Positions 12,300-24,417 of a stretch of 64,000 bases of DNA are shown here, piece after piece. Position 1 is the stretch's first letter. The number at the start of each line of letters is the position of its first letter. Below the pieces are notes generated by a model, which worked only from the letters and a program-made list of their open reading frames with translations, did no database searches and was not told the origin of the DNA. Origin of the DNA: Mactromeris polynyma (lineage: Eukaryota; Mollusca; Bivalvia; Venerida; Mactridae). The position numbers were made by a program, and so were the translations under genes. The stretch spans positions 25,222,905-25,286,904 of the forward strand of contig JASFXZ010000005.1 in NCBI GenBank assembly GCA_032209605.1, given 5' to 3'.

Positions 12300-13240
12300 A
12301 TAAGACCTTTTTTTATATCAATTATATATAATACCTATTTTATATCAATTATATCTACGACCTATTTTATATCAATTATATATAAGACCTATTTTATATC
12401 AATTATATATAAGACCTATTTTATATCAATTATATATAAGACCTATATTATATCAATTACTTATAAGAACTATTTTATATCAATTATATATAAGACCTAT
12501 TTTATATCAATTATATCTAAGACCAATTTTATATCACTTATATCTAAGACCTATTTTATATCACTTATATCTAAGACCTATTTTATATCACTTATATCTA
12601 AGACCTATTTTATATCAATTATATCTAAGACCTATTTTATATCACTTATATCTAAGATCTATTTTATATCACTTATATCTAAGACCTATTTTATATCACT
12701 TATATCTAAGATCTATTTTATATCAATTACTTATAAGACCTATTTTATATCAATTACTTATAAGAACTATTTTATATCAATTATGTATAAGAACTATTTT
12801 ATATCACTTATATCTAAGACCTATTTTATATCAATTATATCTAAGACCTATTTTATATCACTTATATCTAAGACCTATTTTATATCAATTATATCTAAGA
12901 CCTATTTTATATCAATTACTTATAAGACCTATTTTATATCAATTACTTATAAGAACTATTTTATATCAATTATGTATAAGAACTATTTTATATCACTTAT
13001 ATCTAAGACCTATTTTATATGAATTATATCTAAAACCTATTTTATATCAGTTATAACTAAGATCTATTTTATATCAATTATATCTAAGAGCTATTTTATA
13101 TCAATTACATCTAAAACCTTTTTTATATCAGTTATATCTAAGATCTATTTTATATTAATTATATCTAAGCTCTATGTTATATCAATTATTTCTAAGACCT
13201 AGCTAATATCAATTATATCTAAGACCTATTTCATAAGCAG
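12300..13240. repeat. 27-bp minisatellite, about 35 units
   Basis: A tandem array of a 27-bp unit of the form CTATTTTATATCAATTAT plus ATCTAAGAC. Variants alternate AATTATATC, ACTTATATC, AATTACTTA and AATTATGTA. The units are strongly A+T biased and homogeneous in the middle, decaying at both ends. Because 27 is a multiple of three, one frame stays open for 80 codons (12783-13022) and would encode a YFISLISKT-like nonapeptide repeat. There is no start context or flanking gene, so this is a by-product of the period. Confidence 0.95.
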
Positions 13241-14964
13241 GCACAATAACTTTAAATCAGTTATCGAAATTATACAAAGCACGAGATATATACTCTTGCT
13301 TCTCCTCAACTCCTAGTAATTTACCTGGGATGAATGCGGAACAGCATTGTCTTGCGAATGTTCCCTGTACCATATTAAACCTTCCTTTGAAACCAGTTTA
13401 CGAAATCATCCAAAACAAAAATACAAGAGCGCTTGTTTCCTATTTAAGAAATGGGTTTTATTGATAATTTTGTTTACTTCGACTCTAGTTGTGATGCAAA
13501 TTAAATAACGTTTTCCAGGCACCGCTATAATTGTCGAGTTTATTCTACCATTAGAAGGAGAATAGTTTTGTTTCCTTTAAAGATGTACGAAATAATGAGA
13601 CTTCAAATAAATCCCGCAGTTAATAAATACTTTGCACACGTATGATTGACTGCAGTTGAAATTTGATTTGATTTATTTCGTATTTGAATTATTCTTCTTC
13701 CATTCATTAAACTATGAATAGTAGAAGGGCATTCATATACGTATACACAAACATAGATATACGAGCCTCGGCTAGTCAGTGTTTACTTTGATGAGTGACT
13801 GCGTGGATAAACGTTTATACGTTTAAAACGTTCATTTGCATACGCTTGGCGCCGCGATCACGACAGCAGATTGCTCCGGGTCTGACGGACGGATGCATTC
13901 TGATTGACCTAGCGATGCGAAAACATTATTACTTTCCATTTAGAGAGCAATCAAGCGCAAACTATGCGTGACCGTAATTTAAGTCAGCATCTCTTTCACT
14001 GCCCTTATGATTTATATGATTTCCGATCAAACATCGTAGAGCAAAGTTATCGCTAGTAAAAAGCCCATTGAATTTTGTATACACACTTTCTTCGATCTTT
14101 CGGCACTCCCACAACGAGAGAAGACAATTCATGGATATGCTATCAACATCATAAATGCTTTTGACAGTCACATGCTACTATATCCAGTATACCGGTATGT
14201 ATACACGGACATGTTCAGTCGAGTAACCTCAATTAGTGGTACTTCTGTAAACGTGGTATGAGAATATTTCGTAATCAATAAATATTGATGTATAAATCTA
14301 AAGAAAAAAACTTGGACAACAATAAAACACTTGTATTTTAGTAGCGGTTTTAAAAAAGAATATAGCTTGACATTGATAAATCTAAGATAGGATGAACGTT
14401 TAGGTAAGTGGTACAGTGTATATTACCTTATAGAAGAAGTAGTTTATTTTCAATTTCAGTAGGTCATAGGCCCATGTGAATATACAATACATACACACAT
14501 ATATACATACGTTGACAACAGGCGACTGCGGGTCAAATTCAAAACGATATTTTATACTCAGGTGTACTTAAAACAACATCACATAAAACATGAAATACTC
14601 GATATGACGATACAATGAGCGCCGTGGACAGTGTTTGTATAATGATATTATTATTTTTTCAATTGAGACCGATGTATATACATAAAACGCACGTAAAGGA
14701 TTATATGATGTTAGTAACAGGTTACAACAGGCGTACTACAGAACAATAAGGCAACATAATAAACATGGCTACTGATAATGTTAGTTGTACAATAATATTC
14801 CAGTTAAGATGAGATGTTTATGCTGAGAAAGTGTAACATAGTCTTATGTTTATACCAACATTGTACGTATTACCTTATATGTACAAAATAAATGTTCATG
14901 TCATATGTAAGCACACGACGACAGAGAGTATCAGCCTTAAACACAAATACATGTATATAATTCC
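13241..14964. other. Non-coding stretch
   Basis: Contains one copy (about 13375-13520) of a ~140-bp repeat marked by TTTTATTGATAATT followed by a TTTAC/TTCGACTC block and AAATTAAATAA. Related copies are at about 20380-20500 and 29045-29190. No gene is supported. Confidence 0.45.
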
Positions 14965-15528
14965 AAATTCAGCAAATCCCTGCATTCTGATTGGCTAATC
15001 GGAAGCGTTCACACATGCATGAACTTCCAAATTTCATTGTATTGATGACGTAACTTAATTCTGCATTCTGGTTGGCTAATCAAAGGCGTTTACACAAGTA
15101 TGAACGTCCAAATTTCATTGACTGGACTACTTTCGACCTAAATCTGAGGTAAACAATATGAACAAGTAGGGTACAACATTTTCTCAAGCAATGCACATAT
15201 AGTGTATTTATTTGCAAATTCACCACATAGTTTAGAAACAAGTTTAGATCGAGGTATTATTAGTAACATCGTTATTTATGGAAAAAATACTCACATGACA
15301 GACGATTTAATCAAGAGACGGAGTGGTCCAGAATTCTAGAATATTCCATTTTATTCCTCCTACTCCTAGTCCTACTTTGTTAATTCAGAATCCGTCCGTT
15401 CAATAATGAAGCTATTGCTAGCGACAGCACTTGAAATTTGTAATATTTTCTGGCTTTATTCAATGTGTGCGTTCTGATCGGCGTTTACACATGCATGAAC
15501 GCCAACAAATGGTCGTTTAATCCTATAA
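14965..15528 (+). repeat. Dispersed repeat, copy 1 of an inverted pair
   Basis: About 480 bp (14965-15444) are closely similar, in reverse orientation, to 59960-60405. The last 50 bp (15478-15528, ending GGTCGTTTAATCCTATAA) match the palindromic end of the other copy at 59320-59391. This copy lacks about 500 bp of interior. Repeated GCGTTYACACATGCATGAAC half-palindromes occur at about 15009, 15089 and 15482. No coding capacity was seen. A CRE-rich MITE starts exactly at its right end. Confidence 0.8.
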
Positions 15529-15756
15529 TGAGCGCTACTATGGGATTTACAACCTCTTCTGTAAGTGACGTCATTTCAAGAAAACGCAACATGTGATGCC
15601 ACTATTTGCAAGCAGGCAAACAATATTTACCCCATATGGTTACTACGTTTTCATATTACCATATGGGCAACTAGTGCTTACTGTCAGTACATGGTGACGT
15701 CACATGTGATGTTTTCTGGAAATGACGTTACTTAAAGAAGAGGTTGAAAATCGTAC
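15529..15756 (+). mobile_element. Foldback MITE, CRE-rich family, 3'-truncated
   Basis: Starts TGAGCGCTACTATGGGATTT and follows the family to GAAAATCGTACTGCA. The terminal GCGGCGCTCA is missing. It abuts the preceding repeat without a gap. Confidence 0.75.
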
Positions 15757-16323
15757 TGCATAACAAATATGCATCATAGGATTACCTGGCATTTAGACAA
15801 AACATGTATAAATTCATATGAATTATTACGATCGCTACAATTCGATGTAGCATGCTGAGATGTATGCCTTCATGTCGTTTATCGTACGGATATGTAATAC
15901 ATTCCCATACTGTTAATATTACAAGCATACCCACGCTGCATGATCTGTCAGTCAAACAAATTGTTTCAATGCATGCATCTATATATTGGTTTGAAGTCTG
16001 ACATGTCTAATACATCCTGACATAGCAGTATATTCCTTAAAGCTGATAGACGGATTGGAAATCAATAATGTTACAATTTAGAACCATATCAACGAATCAT
16101 TTAGTTATTATCTACTGAATAACCCCCGTGTTATCTAAATTGCACGAATCCAACATGTGAAAACATCAGCTATATCAGATGATTGTTTAAATCATTGAAT
16201 GATCTTAATGATGTTTTAATCTCTAATACGCGTGTATGAATTCATACAATCGTATGTGAATTTTGATAGAGAAATTGGTTATACAATTATGAACTGTAAA
16301 CTACTTTCTCTATGAAAGGAATA
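15757..16323. other. Non-coding stretch
   Basis: AT-rich sequence with no supported feature. Confidence 0.5.
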
Positions 16324-16515
16324 CAGTCGGATCTCGTTTGTTTGAATTCATCGGGTACGAAATTTTATTAATAATTAATAATATACTTATGCATGGTTTC
16401 GAATAGCCCATATCAATTCGACGTGCCTAAGAAGATACACCAGGACCTGATCTTTATTTCGGATGATACCAAGTATGCGGATCATAGGAGGTTGCCGAAA
16501 AACGAGGTCCTACTG
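16324..16515. mobile_element. Pogo-like MITE, TA target site
   Basis: The ends are CAGTCGGATCTCGTTT and AACGAGGTCCTACTG, flanked by TA at 16322-16323 and 16516-16517. It shares the middle word TTCGAATAGCCCATAT with the copy at 8248-8424 in reverse orientation. Confidence 0.75.
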
Positions 16516-16885
16516 TATTAGAGTTAGTTTATGGTTCAGGCCTGATGAAAATATATTGATCAGTTGTACATCCACGTAAAACTGATTCAATGACATAGAA
16601 ATACGGTTGAATATATGCCTACGGACAAACATATAAAAAAAAATTTCACGTTACAAAATCTTTTTTTAAAGATTTTTAAACGACTAGTCACCAAATATAT
16701 TTCGTTTTTATATACATGAAGATAATTATATGGTCGGATGGAATTTAGTTCTATGATTCTATGGTTTTAACAATACAATACTCGGGTAATTTTTCATGGA
16801 TTTATCCGTATTTTTGAAACATTGATATCTCTTTATCAATAAGTATCTGACTTGAAATAATGTCAGAAATTAAAATCATCATAAT
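16516..16885. other. Non-coding stretch
   Basis: AT-rich, including a short T-rich/A-rich inverted pair near 16660-16685. Nothing else is seen. Confidence 0.45.
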
Positions 16886-17120
16886 TGAGCGCTGCTTTGG
16901 GATATATACCTCTTCTGTAAGTGACGTCATTTCAAGAAAACGCAACATGTGATGTCACTATTTGCACGCAGGAAATGTTTGCTGCATATGGTCACTTCGT
17001 TTTCATATTGCCATATGGGGCAAATCTTGTTTACTGTCAGTACATGGTGACGTCACATGTCACGTTTTCTGGAAATGAATTCACTTAAAGAAGAGGTTGA
17101 AAATCGTACAGCGGCGCTCA
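16886..17120 (+). mobile_element. Foldback MITE, CRE-rich family, full copy
   Basis: Starts TGAGCGCTGCTTTGGGATAT and ends GTACAGCGGCGCTCA. It contains GTGACGTCATTTC at the left and GGTGACGTCACATG at the right, with CATATGG words between. Its arms are complementary over about 100 bp. Confidence 0.75.
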
Positions 17121-17689
17121 TATTATGTTTGAATAATTTTGCTCGTTATATATCGCTGTATGTTTTAAAGTGATGAATACAAATTGAATATTTTATATGC
17201 CACATGTTAGACTATAATTGTGATAGAAATATGGTGAATTTAACAAGCACTTCTGGTGTATTGAACCTTGGACATTTAATGGGATTTAGTATAGAAGAGC
17301 TCAGTCTATTGAATTGAATAGATAACATTGGAGTGACATTGTCATATTGTTTTCATCAAACAACTTAGAATAGATCAATTAAAATATGCCAGTAGTATGG
17401 TAATATACTGAGAGGAGGATTGGAAAATAAAATTGGATTTTCACAAGTAATGAATGCGATTAGCATGGATATTGAATCTTGTTACTACTGATTATACATA
17501 CCTGGGAAGTGCCTGTCATATATTTTGTAGTTTCATACACTCTCTATCTGACTGTTCAATCATAAGGGTATTCTTGTAGTGCATCAACAAGTGTTTGAAC
17601 ATTGGGCAAACCTCATTTCTTATTGTATTCACCGTGGGGAACCAAGGTGACTTTTCTGGCCAAGTGCGGCGTTTTTTTCTGCGCAGTCG
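17121..17689. other. Non-coding stretch
   Basis: AT-rich sequence with no supported feature. Confidence 0.5.
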
Positions 17690-17810
17690 TACTAACATGA
17701 TTTTGCTTTTTGCATATCAGTGTTGTGTAAACCAATCAGATCATCTTACCTTAACCACTAAACGAACATCTCTTCAACCGAACAACGTTTGAAACCCTGA
17801 CGCGGATTGT
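17690..17810 (-). mobile_element. Half copy of the TCGGCGCA-end family
   Basis: An inverted half-element running from CGTACTAACATGATTTTGC to GACGCGGATTG, matching the right half of the copies at 10871 and 46577. The left half is absent. Confidence 0.55.
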
Positions 17811-18910
17811 AATAATATATCAAACATATAAGAGTAATACACAACAAATATTTTTCTATAATTATCCATTTGTAATATATAAAGGTAAATTCAATGAGAG
17901 AATAGTTTAAAGTAAAATGTAGTTAGAAACAAAAACTAATTATCTCCTGAATTCAGATAGAATAGTTTTGATAAATTTTGCCAGTTTTCAAAACACATGG
18001 CAAGGCTATCGGATTGAATCGATTGTGAAACAAGTTATACAAACCCCAATGACTGCCGGCTAGGTTAATGACCAGTTTGTGGGCCAAAGTGACGGATTGT
18101 GAAATAAGGCGGTATAGTCGAAATCTCCACCTCGGATTAGGAATCGATCACTCTAGCCCTCGATTATGTTGCCTCCAAGATAATTCAGAATGAAATCATA
18201 TATCTATCTATCTATCTTATAATTGAATTAGTATGTCAATTACTTAATGTGATCGAACGACTTGATGAATCACACAGATAGCTCATTGCTTGTTTGTAAG
18301 CGAAATCGCTTATATTCAATTTGTTTGTTAATTAATTAAACATAGCAACAAATATTTCAGCAAGATATTTTACAGTCTAGACATGAGGACCCCACAAGTT
18401 ATCTAATGCTTTTAACGCCTCGTGATTCAGCCTATAGTGTTAGCTTTAAATCTGCGTTAAGATAGTGGCGCAACTTTAAGTTATTTGTCTGGTGACATGA
18501 TCTATTTTTGCGGTCGATATTATATTATTACATTTTTGTACATCGTTATTTCAAGCAGCCTTGTTATGATATTAGAATTAATTACTACATGATGCGTTTA
18601 CAAAAGAGATACGATAACTCAATTAACCTACATGCTTAATCGCTTAATGAAGTGAAAATGAGCTTAAAAATGATTCTATTGATATTCCGAATGAACTTAA
18701 AAAAATACAACATTTGTAGATTAGAATCATTCAGACAGAACTATGTCGAATTAACACGAATTTACCTAAGTTGTAGGAATGCATGTTAATAAATGTTCAG
18801 CCTATGCACAATAATTAGAAAACGTATCATATCATGTTTACATTGTTCCCTAACTGTTGTGCTATTCGGTAAGTATGAAAAATATTTCGATGTTTATCTA
18901 GAATACAATT
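17811..18910. other. Non-coding stretch
   Basis: AT-rich, with a short TATC microsatellite at about 18200-18215. No gene is supported. Confidence 0.5.
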
Positions 18911-19137
18911 GGCCTTCGAGGTCTAGTGGTTATGGTAGCTAAATTGAAACATTTGTCCCTCACCGCTATGGGTTCGGATCCCACCGAGATATGGAATTTG
19001 CCAGCTGGCTTGAGTAAGGTCGGTAGATCTACACAGGTGTCCTCTGATGCCAATAAAGCAATGCTAGAAGTCACCTTTCTCCACCCTAGTAGGTGGAGAG
19101 TCACTACATGATCCTGATTGTTTATATGACGATAAAG
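18911..19137 (+). repeat. tRNA-derived SINE
   Basis: A tRNA-like head (A box GAGGTCTAGTGGTTATGG, B box TGGGTTCGGATCCCA at about 18968-18983) leads into a ~150-bp body and a TATGACGATAAA-type tail near 19128. The head has an over-long D/anticodon region, as in class II tRNA-derived SINEs. No flanking duplication was identified. Confidence 0.6.
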
Positions 19138-22100
19138 TCCCCTTACACAATGAATTCTCCAGAATACGCTAAAATGTATTAGTGGTCAAAACACTTTGTT
19201 GAAATCATGACAAACATACATTGGGTAAGTATTGAATAAATGGTAAAATCTCATAATCTACGCGTAACATCAATCAAATCTATTCACTGCACGGTAAATG
19301 TATGTGAATATGGCGGAAAATATTAAATGTCCCACGCTTGACGATTAAAATGTCTACTTTAATTGGTAAGGTGGTACAGAGGGTTTCTTTATTACTTTTT
19401 GACGCATTGAAAGGAATTTACTTTGTAGACCTGTCACTGTATTCAAAGACGTACTGAACCATGATATCATTTTAATATCTGCTCACTTTAACTCAACGCT
19501 AGTTATGTCCCAAGTCAAACTTAAATAATTAAACGCAGAAAACCATCAACTACTCGACAAGACGCTAAGTCACTTTATTTGTAACCATGACAACGTTACC
19601 AGCTTTCGTAATGATCAATAGAGACAAATTAAATTTTAAACCAACACTTTGCATATTATCGTTTTTATCAATTTTGTGCGTCAGTCCCTCGAATCAATGC
19701 GAATCAATGTAGATTATGTTTTAACGAAAGACCGGTGGTGACATCAACATTCATATTTCGTCTATTACAACGTTAAATCATGACCTGTGATTTCGTTAAT
19801 TTATATTTCTGAATTTCATATTTGCTATCATACTACTTCTGATTGGCCACGTACGGGGCCCGGAAGGCGACTACACAGCGCGTAGCCGCCGCAACAACTG
19901 GCGCGTTTAGTTTAAACGTATTTTATTTACATTATATGTACTACATTTACCCCAATACAGTACACGACATTATGCATAAAAAAACTTCGTTCAATTGAAA
20001 TGTAAAAATGATAAGACCAAAGGCCAATGACTAATATAGGTCTTCTGCTAAACAATTAACATTCATTGTAACAGGTGCGCAATCTTAAGCGTTTTGCATT
20101 AATGTCTGGAGAGATGGACTTCGTCTTGCACTGTTACATTCATCTGTCTCTATTAGTTTATACGTGGACAAGACTAATCCGTCTCAACAGTTATCTAATA
20201 TTTTCAAAGAACTACTTAAACATGAATAAAGATTATTGGATTTCTTGGTTATCAGTACAACGTACGGTAAATGTTTTGAATATAGTACGTATTCCTTAAG
20301 TAGGCATGTTCCACTTTTTCTTATTACTTTTATTTCGAAAACGTTTGATGTTATTATCGATATACAGTCACACAAAATACGAAACTGCTTCTATTTTAGG
20401 TTTGCTTTATTGATAATTCAGTTCACTTTGATTCCAGATTTAGGCTTTTATGGGGGTTTTGTCGCAGCAAGTAGTATTTAAATTAAATAAAGTTTCTCCA
20501 GCAAGATTATATTGTTCAATTTATAGCCCCATAGTCAGAATGATTATGTTGTTTCTCCTTGAACATTGTGTAAGATATTAAGTTTGCCAAAATAATCACA
20601 AGTTTACAAACTTCGATACCTGCACCTACTCGTACATTACCACACTTGAATACGGGTGTTCAAAATTCAATTGTATTGATATACGCAGGTTCCATACAAT
20701 TATGGGATATGAGGTACATAGAAGGTCTGTGTTGGGATGTATCGTCGTGTGCATGCGGTGTTCCCTATTACAATTTAATCTCTCTTTCATACATACAATG
20801 TATAGTGTTACTGCAGATTATGAAAATGACTTGTTAGTATTTATTGTTTTAGCATTATAATAATGCTTTTTCTTTATGTTTTTCTTGTTTGTAATAACTA
20901 TAAGTATGAAGGCCTCTTGTGAGACAAGTTAATGTACATGTTTTATGTTTTATGTACACATCTTAATGAGTTACCTTCATTAAATTAAGTTTATTATTAT
21001 TCTTATTAATAATACATTAAAGTCATTACTGTGACATAGTGTGTATGATAGACAGAAACCGACATGATGAGAGGATGATGGAATATATTATGTAGAGCTT
21101 TTTGACATAATTTTACAAACCGTTACACAGTAGATTTTTCTAAAATTTACATAAGAAAGACATTTCTAGGATTTATACAGTACATACACTTGGAAAGATA
21201 ATGATGTGTGCGCAGATGCATTTTGATTACAATTTCTCGACCTTAAAAAGCAATAACGTCCTTATAGACATCTGCTATTTTCAAAATACATCGGTTTAAA
21301 GATGTATCTGGCTCATCTGAACATGAAATGTTGGAACTGGCTTCATCCAGTTTTGTTGTTACATTGGCTAAAACATCTCTAATAAGAACCATTGATTGCA
21401 TTGAATAACCCTTTGAAATATATTTTTTTACCATATTACTAACAGAAAAAATAGTCTAATTGTTAAAAACCTGGATTTTTATTTTACTTTTATGATGTAC
21501 AAATATATTTTTTCAACAAATACAGATCAATAATTATGAGTTCAGTCTTTGTTAATTCATGTTTATTGATGTTTTACCTATAGGGAATATATTTTTCATG
21601 TTTTTTAGGTAAACAAATGAACAAAAAACGAGCATAATATTACTTTAAGATATTTATAATAAGTGATATTAATAATAAGTATTATTGATGAAGTTTACTC
21701 ACTACTACAGTTTATGGTATATGCGTGTGAATCATAATAGGGCTAATCAATTTGGAAAAAACCCATATTTTTGAGAAATGCATATCAATTTATTAAAACA
21801 TAAACTACATTGTATATGACATTCAATGTGCACGTATTTATGCAATTTTCCACAATTACCGTCACTAACTATAAGAATAATTTGCCTTAAAATGAAAATT
21901 ACAAATAAAATGTCTATCATGTCTTGTTAGTTGCTGATTGTGTCAGGAATCCATGAATTTACTGAACATTAGAGATCTGTTATCAAAGATAAGCAGAAAA
22001 GTAAAGGATTTAATTAACATAATTGCGCAATTTAGTGGTTTTAATACATATTCTTGCAATGCTGTTACCATGCATCGAGACAAAAAGACGGAGGAAAATG

Positions 22101-22271
22101 GTTTAAATTTAGCATGCTTATCAAGTTATGCCATTTTACAACTTTCGTAACAAATTGGAGAACAAATTGTATTTGAATTTTTTCATAATCATTTCAGAGC
22201 ATTTATTCGTTACAAACAAAATTAAGGAAAATTACTGAAACTAATGATATTGATAAATATGGTTCCTTATA
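19138..22271. other. Non-coding stretch
   Basis: AT-rich. It holds a GC-rich imperfect palindrome near 19865-19890 (GGCGACTAC..GTAGCCGCC) and one copy of the TTTTATTGATAATT repeat at about 20380-20500. Several 60-80-codon open frames (for example 20075, 20646, 21938) carry no recognisable domain and are taken as chance. Confidence 0.45.
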
Positions 22272-22288
22272 TAATGCTAGGTTCCCAC
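22272..22288 (+). repeat. Left terminal inverted repeat of the Harbinger element
   Basis: TAATGCTAGGTTCCCAC, a perfect inverse of 26497-26513. The true end may be TGCTAGG or GGTTCCC if TA or AT is part of the target site. Confidence 0.9.
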
Positions 22289-22690
22289 GATTGGCCATTC
22301 GTAGCAGATCTTGGAATTTCTCTGAAATCTCAGGTTTGGATACGAGGTGATACGAGTTGATTCGTTCTGATACGATTTGTTGCGCTCGGATGCGATCTGT
22401 TCACGATTTGTCAATTTCAGGCGTCACGATCTGTCACGGTCTGATCTTCCGTTCAGTTACGATCACATACGTTCCGATAGGATTGTTTCGATTGGGTCCA
22501 CGATTGGGTCTCGAACTGACACGATCACCACGATCGGGTTCCCCGAATTGGGATGATCTGGTACGTGCAGATACGTTCCGATACGTTCATCAGGAACCGA
22601 TGCGCTCCGTTACGTTAGGATACGATCGTGGTCGCGATGTCTTTCACGATCATGATCGAGGGTGATCACGATTTGAGCTACGACTGGACC
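22289..22690 (+). promoter_or_regulatory. Left subterminal repeat array
   Basis: About 400 bp in which CACGAT, GATACGA, CGATCTG and related words recur every 10-25 bp. In transposons such arrays usually bind the element's own proteins; that role is inferred. The open frame at 22357-22665 is a by-product of the repeats. Confidence 0.6.
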
Positions 22691-22698
22691 CCGACGGG

Positions 22699-22707
22699 TA
22701 TATATAG
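22699..22707 (+). promoter_or_regulatory. TATA box of the transposase gene
   Basis: TATATATAG lies about 75 bp upstream of the tandem ATG codons at 22779 and 22782, suitable for a core promoter. Confidence 0.55.
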
Positions 22708-22778
22708 AGCCCGACTGACCATGGACTTCATTGTTTCTTGAACTTTTACAGAGTAAACACTACAACCCTCAACCATTA

Positions 22779-24093
22779 ATGATGGCAGGAGTTGCGGATG
22801 ATGACAGCGTGGTATTTGCAGTATTACCGTATACTTACATTATCGCCAGAGAGGAAGAAGACGAGCAGCAGACAGACCAGCTACAATCTCAACCACAAAG
22901 GGCCAGGAGAGCTGCAGTCAGGCAGTTCTGGGTGCGACCATGGCTCAGAGAGGAGAGGAGACAACAGCTTGGTCAGTTCTCCAGCCTCATGGACACCCAT
23001 TTGAGGCTTGAGGATCCAGTAGCGTTCCAAAACTACACAAGGTTAACACCACAGATCTTCGATGAAGTCTTGCAGAAGGTAACCCCAGCAATCGAGGGGG
23101 AAGTCACCAGTTTCAGGCAACCCCTCTCGCCTGGACTGAAACTGGCAGTGACACTGAGGCACCTTGCAACTGGAGACAACTATCGGTCCCTTGCGTATGC
23201 CTTTAGGTGTGGAGTGTCCAGTATCTCAAAGATGGTTCCAGAAGTGTGCAAGGCAATTGTGCAAGCGTACAAAGATGAAGTGTTCACCCTACCTGTGACC
23301 CCTGAAGCATGGAGAGCTGTAGCTAACCAGTTTGAGCAAAGATATAACATCCCCCACGCCATTGGTATCAAGAAGCCACCACGCACTGGCAGCATGTACT
23401 ACAATTACTCCTGGCCCTAGTGGATGCAAATTACAAGTTTATATGGATCGAGCTTGGTGGAAAAGGACACATGTCAGATGCTCAGATATTTGGCGACTCG
23501 GAGCTGTTCAGCGGCCTGGAAGAAGAGTCCCTAGGACTCCCCCACCCTGCCCTCTGACTGCAAGCCCCGATGACCATCAAGACATGCCCTTCTTCATCCT
23601 AGGGGATGACGCCTTCGCACTCAGGAACTACCTCATGAAGCCATACGGCAGAAGAGCGATGTCCAGGGAGGAGATGATTTTCAACTACAGACTATCAAGG
23701 GGGAGGAGAGTGGTGGAAAACGCCTTTGGGATCCTGGCCAATATATTCAGGTTTCTTCTCAGGACTCTAGAGCAGAAGCCAAATACTGTGAAGGATATAG
23801 TGGAGGCGGCAGTGGTTCTTCACAACCTACTGAGGCTGAGGCATCCATGCATTGCAGCACAAGAGGCGGACCATGACAATGAAAACCACAATGTCATCCC
23901 AGGGACATGGAGGGACCAAGTGGACTGGCTAGATGTGGATCAACCTCCTGCACCTAGCAACTCAGCTACAGCACAGGCAAAGCATCAGAGGGAACTCCTG
24001 AACGCCTTCTTCAATTCACCACAAGGTGCGGTCGCATGGCAGAACAGGATGGCCGGGCTGCATGACGCGGAAGGTGGAGAGGATGATATTTGA
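22779..24093 (+). pseudogene. Harbinger (HARBI1-like) DDE transposase, broken
   Basis: It would cut and join the element's ends. Reading from ATG 22779 (22782 also possible; the frame is open from 22731), the N-terminal part holds the family's helical region (LTPQIFDEVLQKV; LAVTLRHLATGDNYRSLAY). The nuclease follows. Near 23360 the text passes from PHAIG directly to IKKPP, so the GAxDGKH block with the first catalytic Asp is deleted in frame. At about 23407 a second deletion after YYNY shifts the frame and yields a stop at 23418-23420. Family sequence resumes in another frame (23411-23554), including MSDAQIF with the second Asp. A third shift near 23545-23555 brings back FILGDDAFALRNYLMKPY, IFNYRLSRGRR and VENAFGIL with the catalytic Glu. 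The end is the stop at 24093. No intron signals explain the gaps. The family call is secure; the gene is inactive. Confidence 0.9.
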
Positions 24094-24180
24094 CATTTTG
24101 TTTCTGAAAGAAATCGAAGACCTATTCATACGACAATTCAAAACTTGCCTAAATTGTGGTTAAATCGTATGACAGAGTAG

Positions 24181-24245
24181 AAAACTTTGTGACAAAAGGA
24201 AAATTTGCTCGTTATGAGCAAATTCTCCTTTTGTCACAAAGTTTT
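24181..24245. terminator. 30-bp-arm hairpin between convergent genes
   Basis: The left arm 24181-24210 and right arm 24216-24245 are complementary at 29 of 30 positions around the loop GTTAT. The arms start AAAACTTTGTGACAAAAGGA. It lies 90 bp after the transposase stop and 170 bp after the end of the opposing gene. A role in 3'-end formation, or as dsRNA, is inference. An AATAAA-type signal (GAAATAAAT) follows at about 24310. Confidence 0.8.
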
Positions 24246-24417
24246 TAAATTTCTTTTTTATTGATGTGTTGAAATGAGTATCTTTACCATTCAGTGTACA
24301 TGTAATATGAAATAAATATTCATGCAGACAAGTAAGTTCACGACTTTCGTTTTATGTCATTTTTTATTTTCTATTTCTTTTATTTTTTGTTATCATAACA
24401 TATTCTACAATGACTCT

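Noticed and set aside
12783..13022. Repeat-protein frame with YFISLISKT units
   Set aside because: A by-product of the 27-bp period of the minisatellite.
20075..20481. Overlapping short frames on both strands
   Set aside because: AT-rich chance frames with no shared motif, and part is inside a dispersed repeat.
22357..22665. 102-codon frame upstream of the transposase
   Set aside because: Created by the CGAT-rich subterminal array of the Harbinger element.
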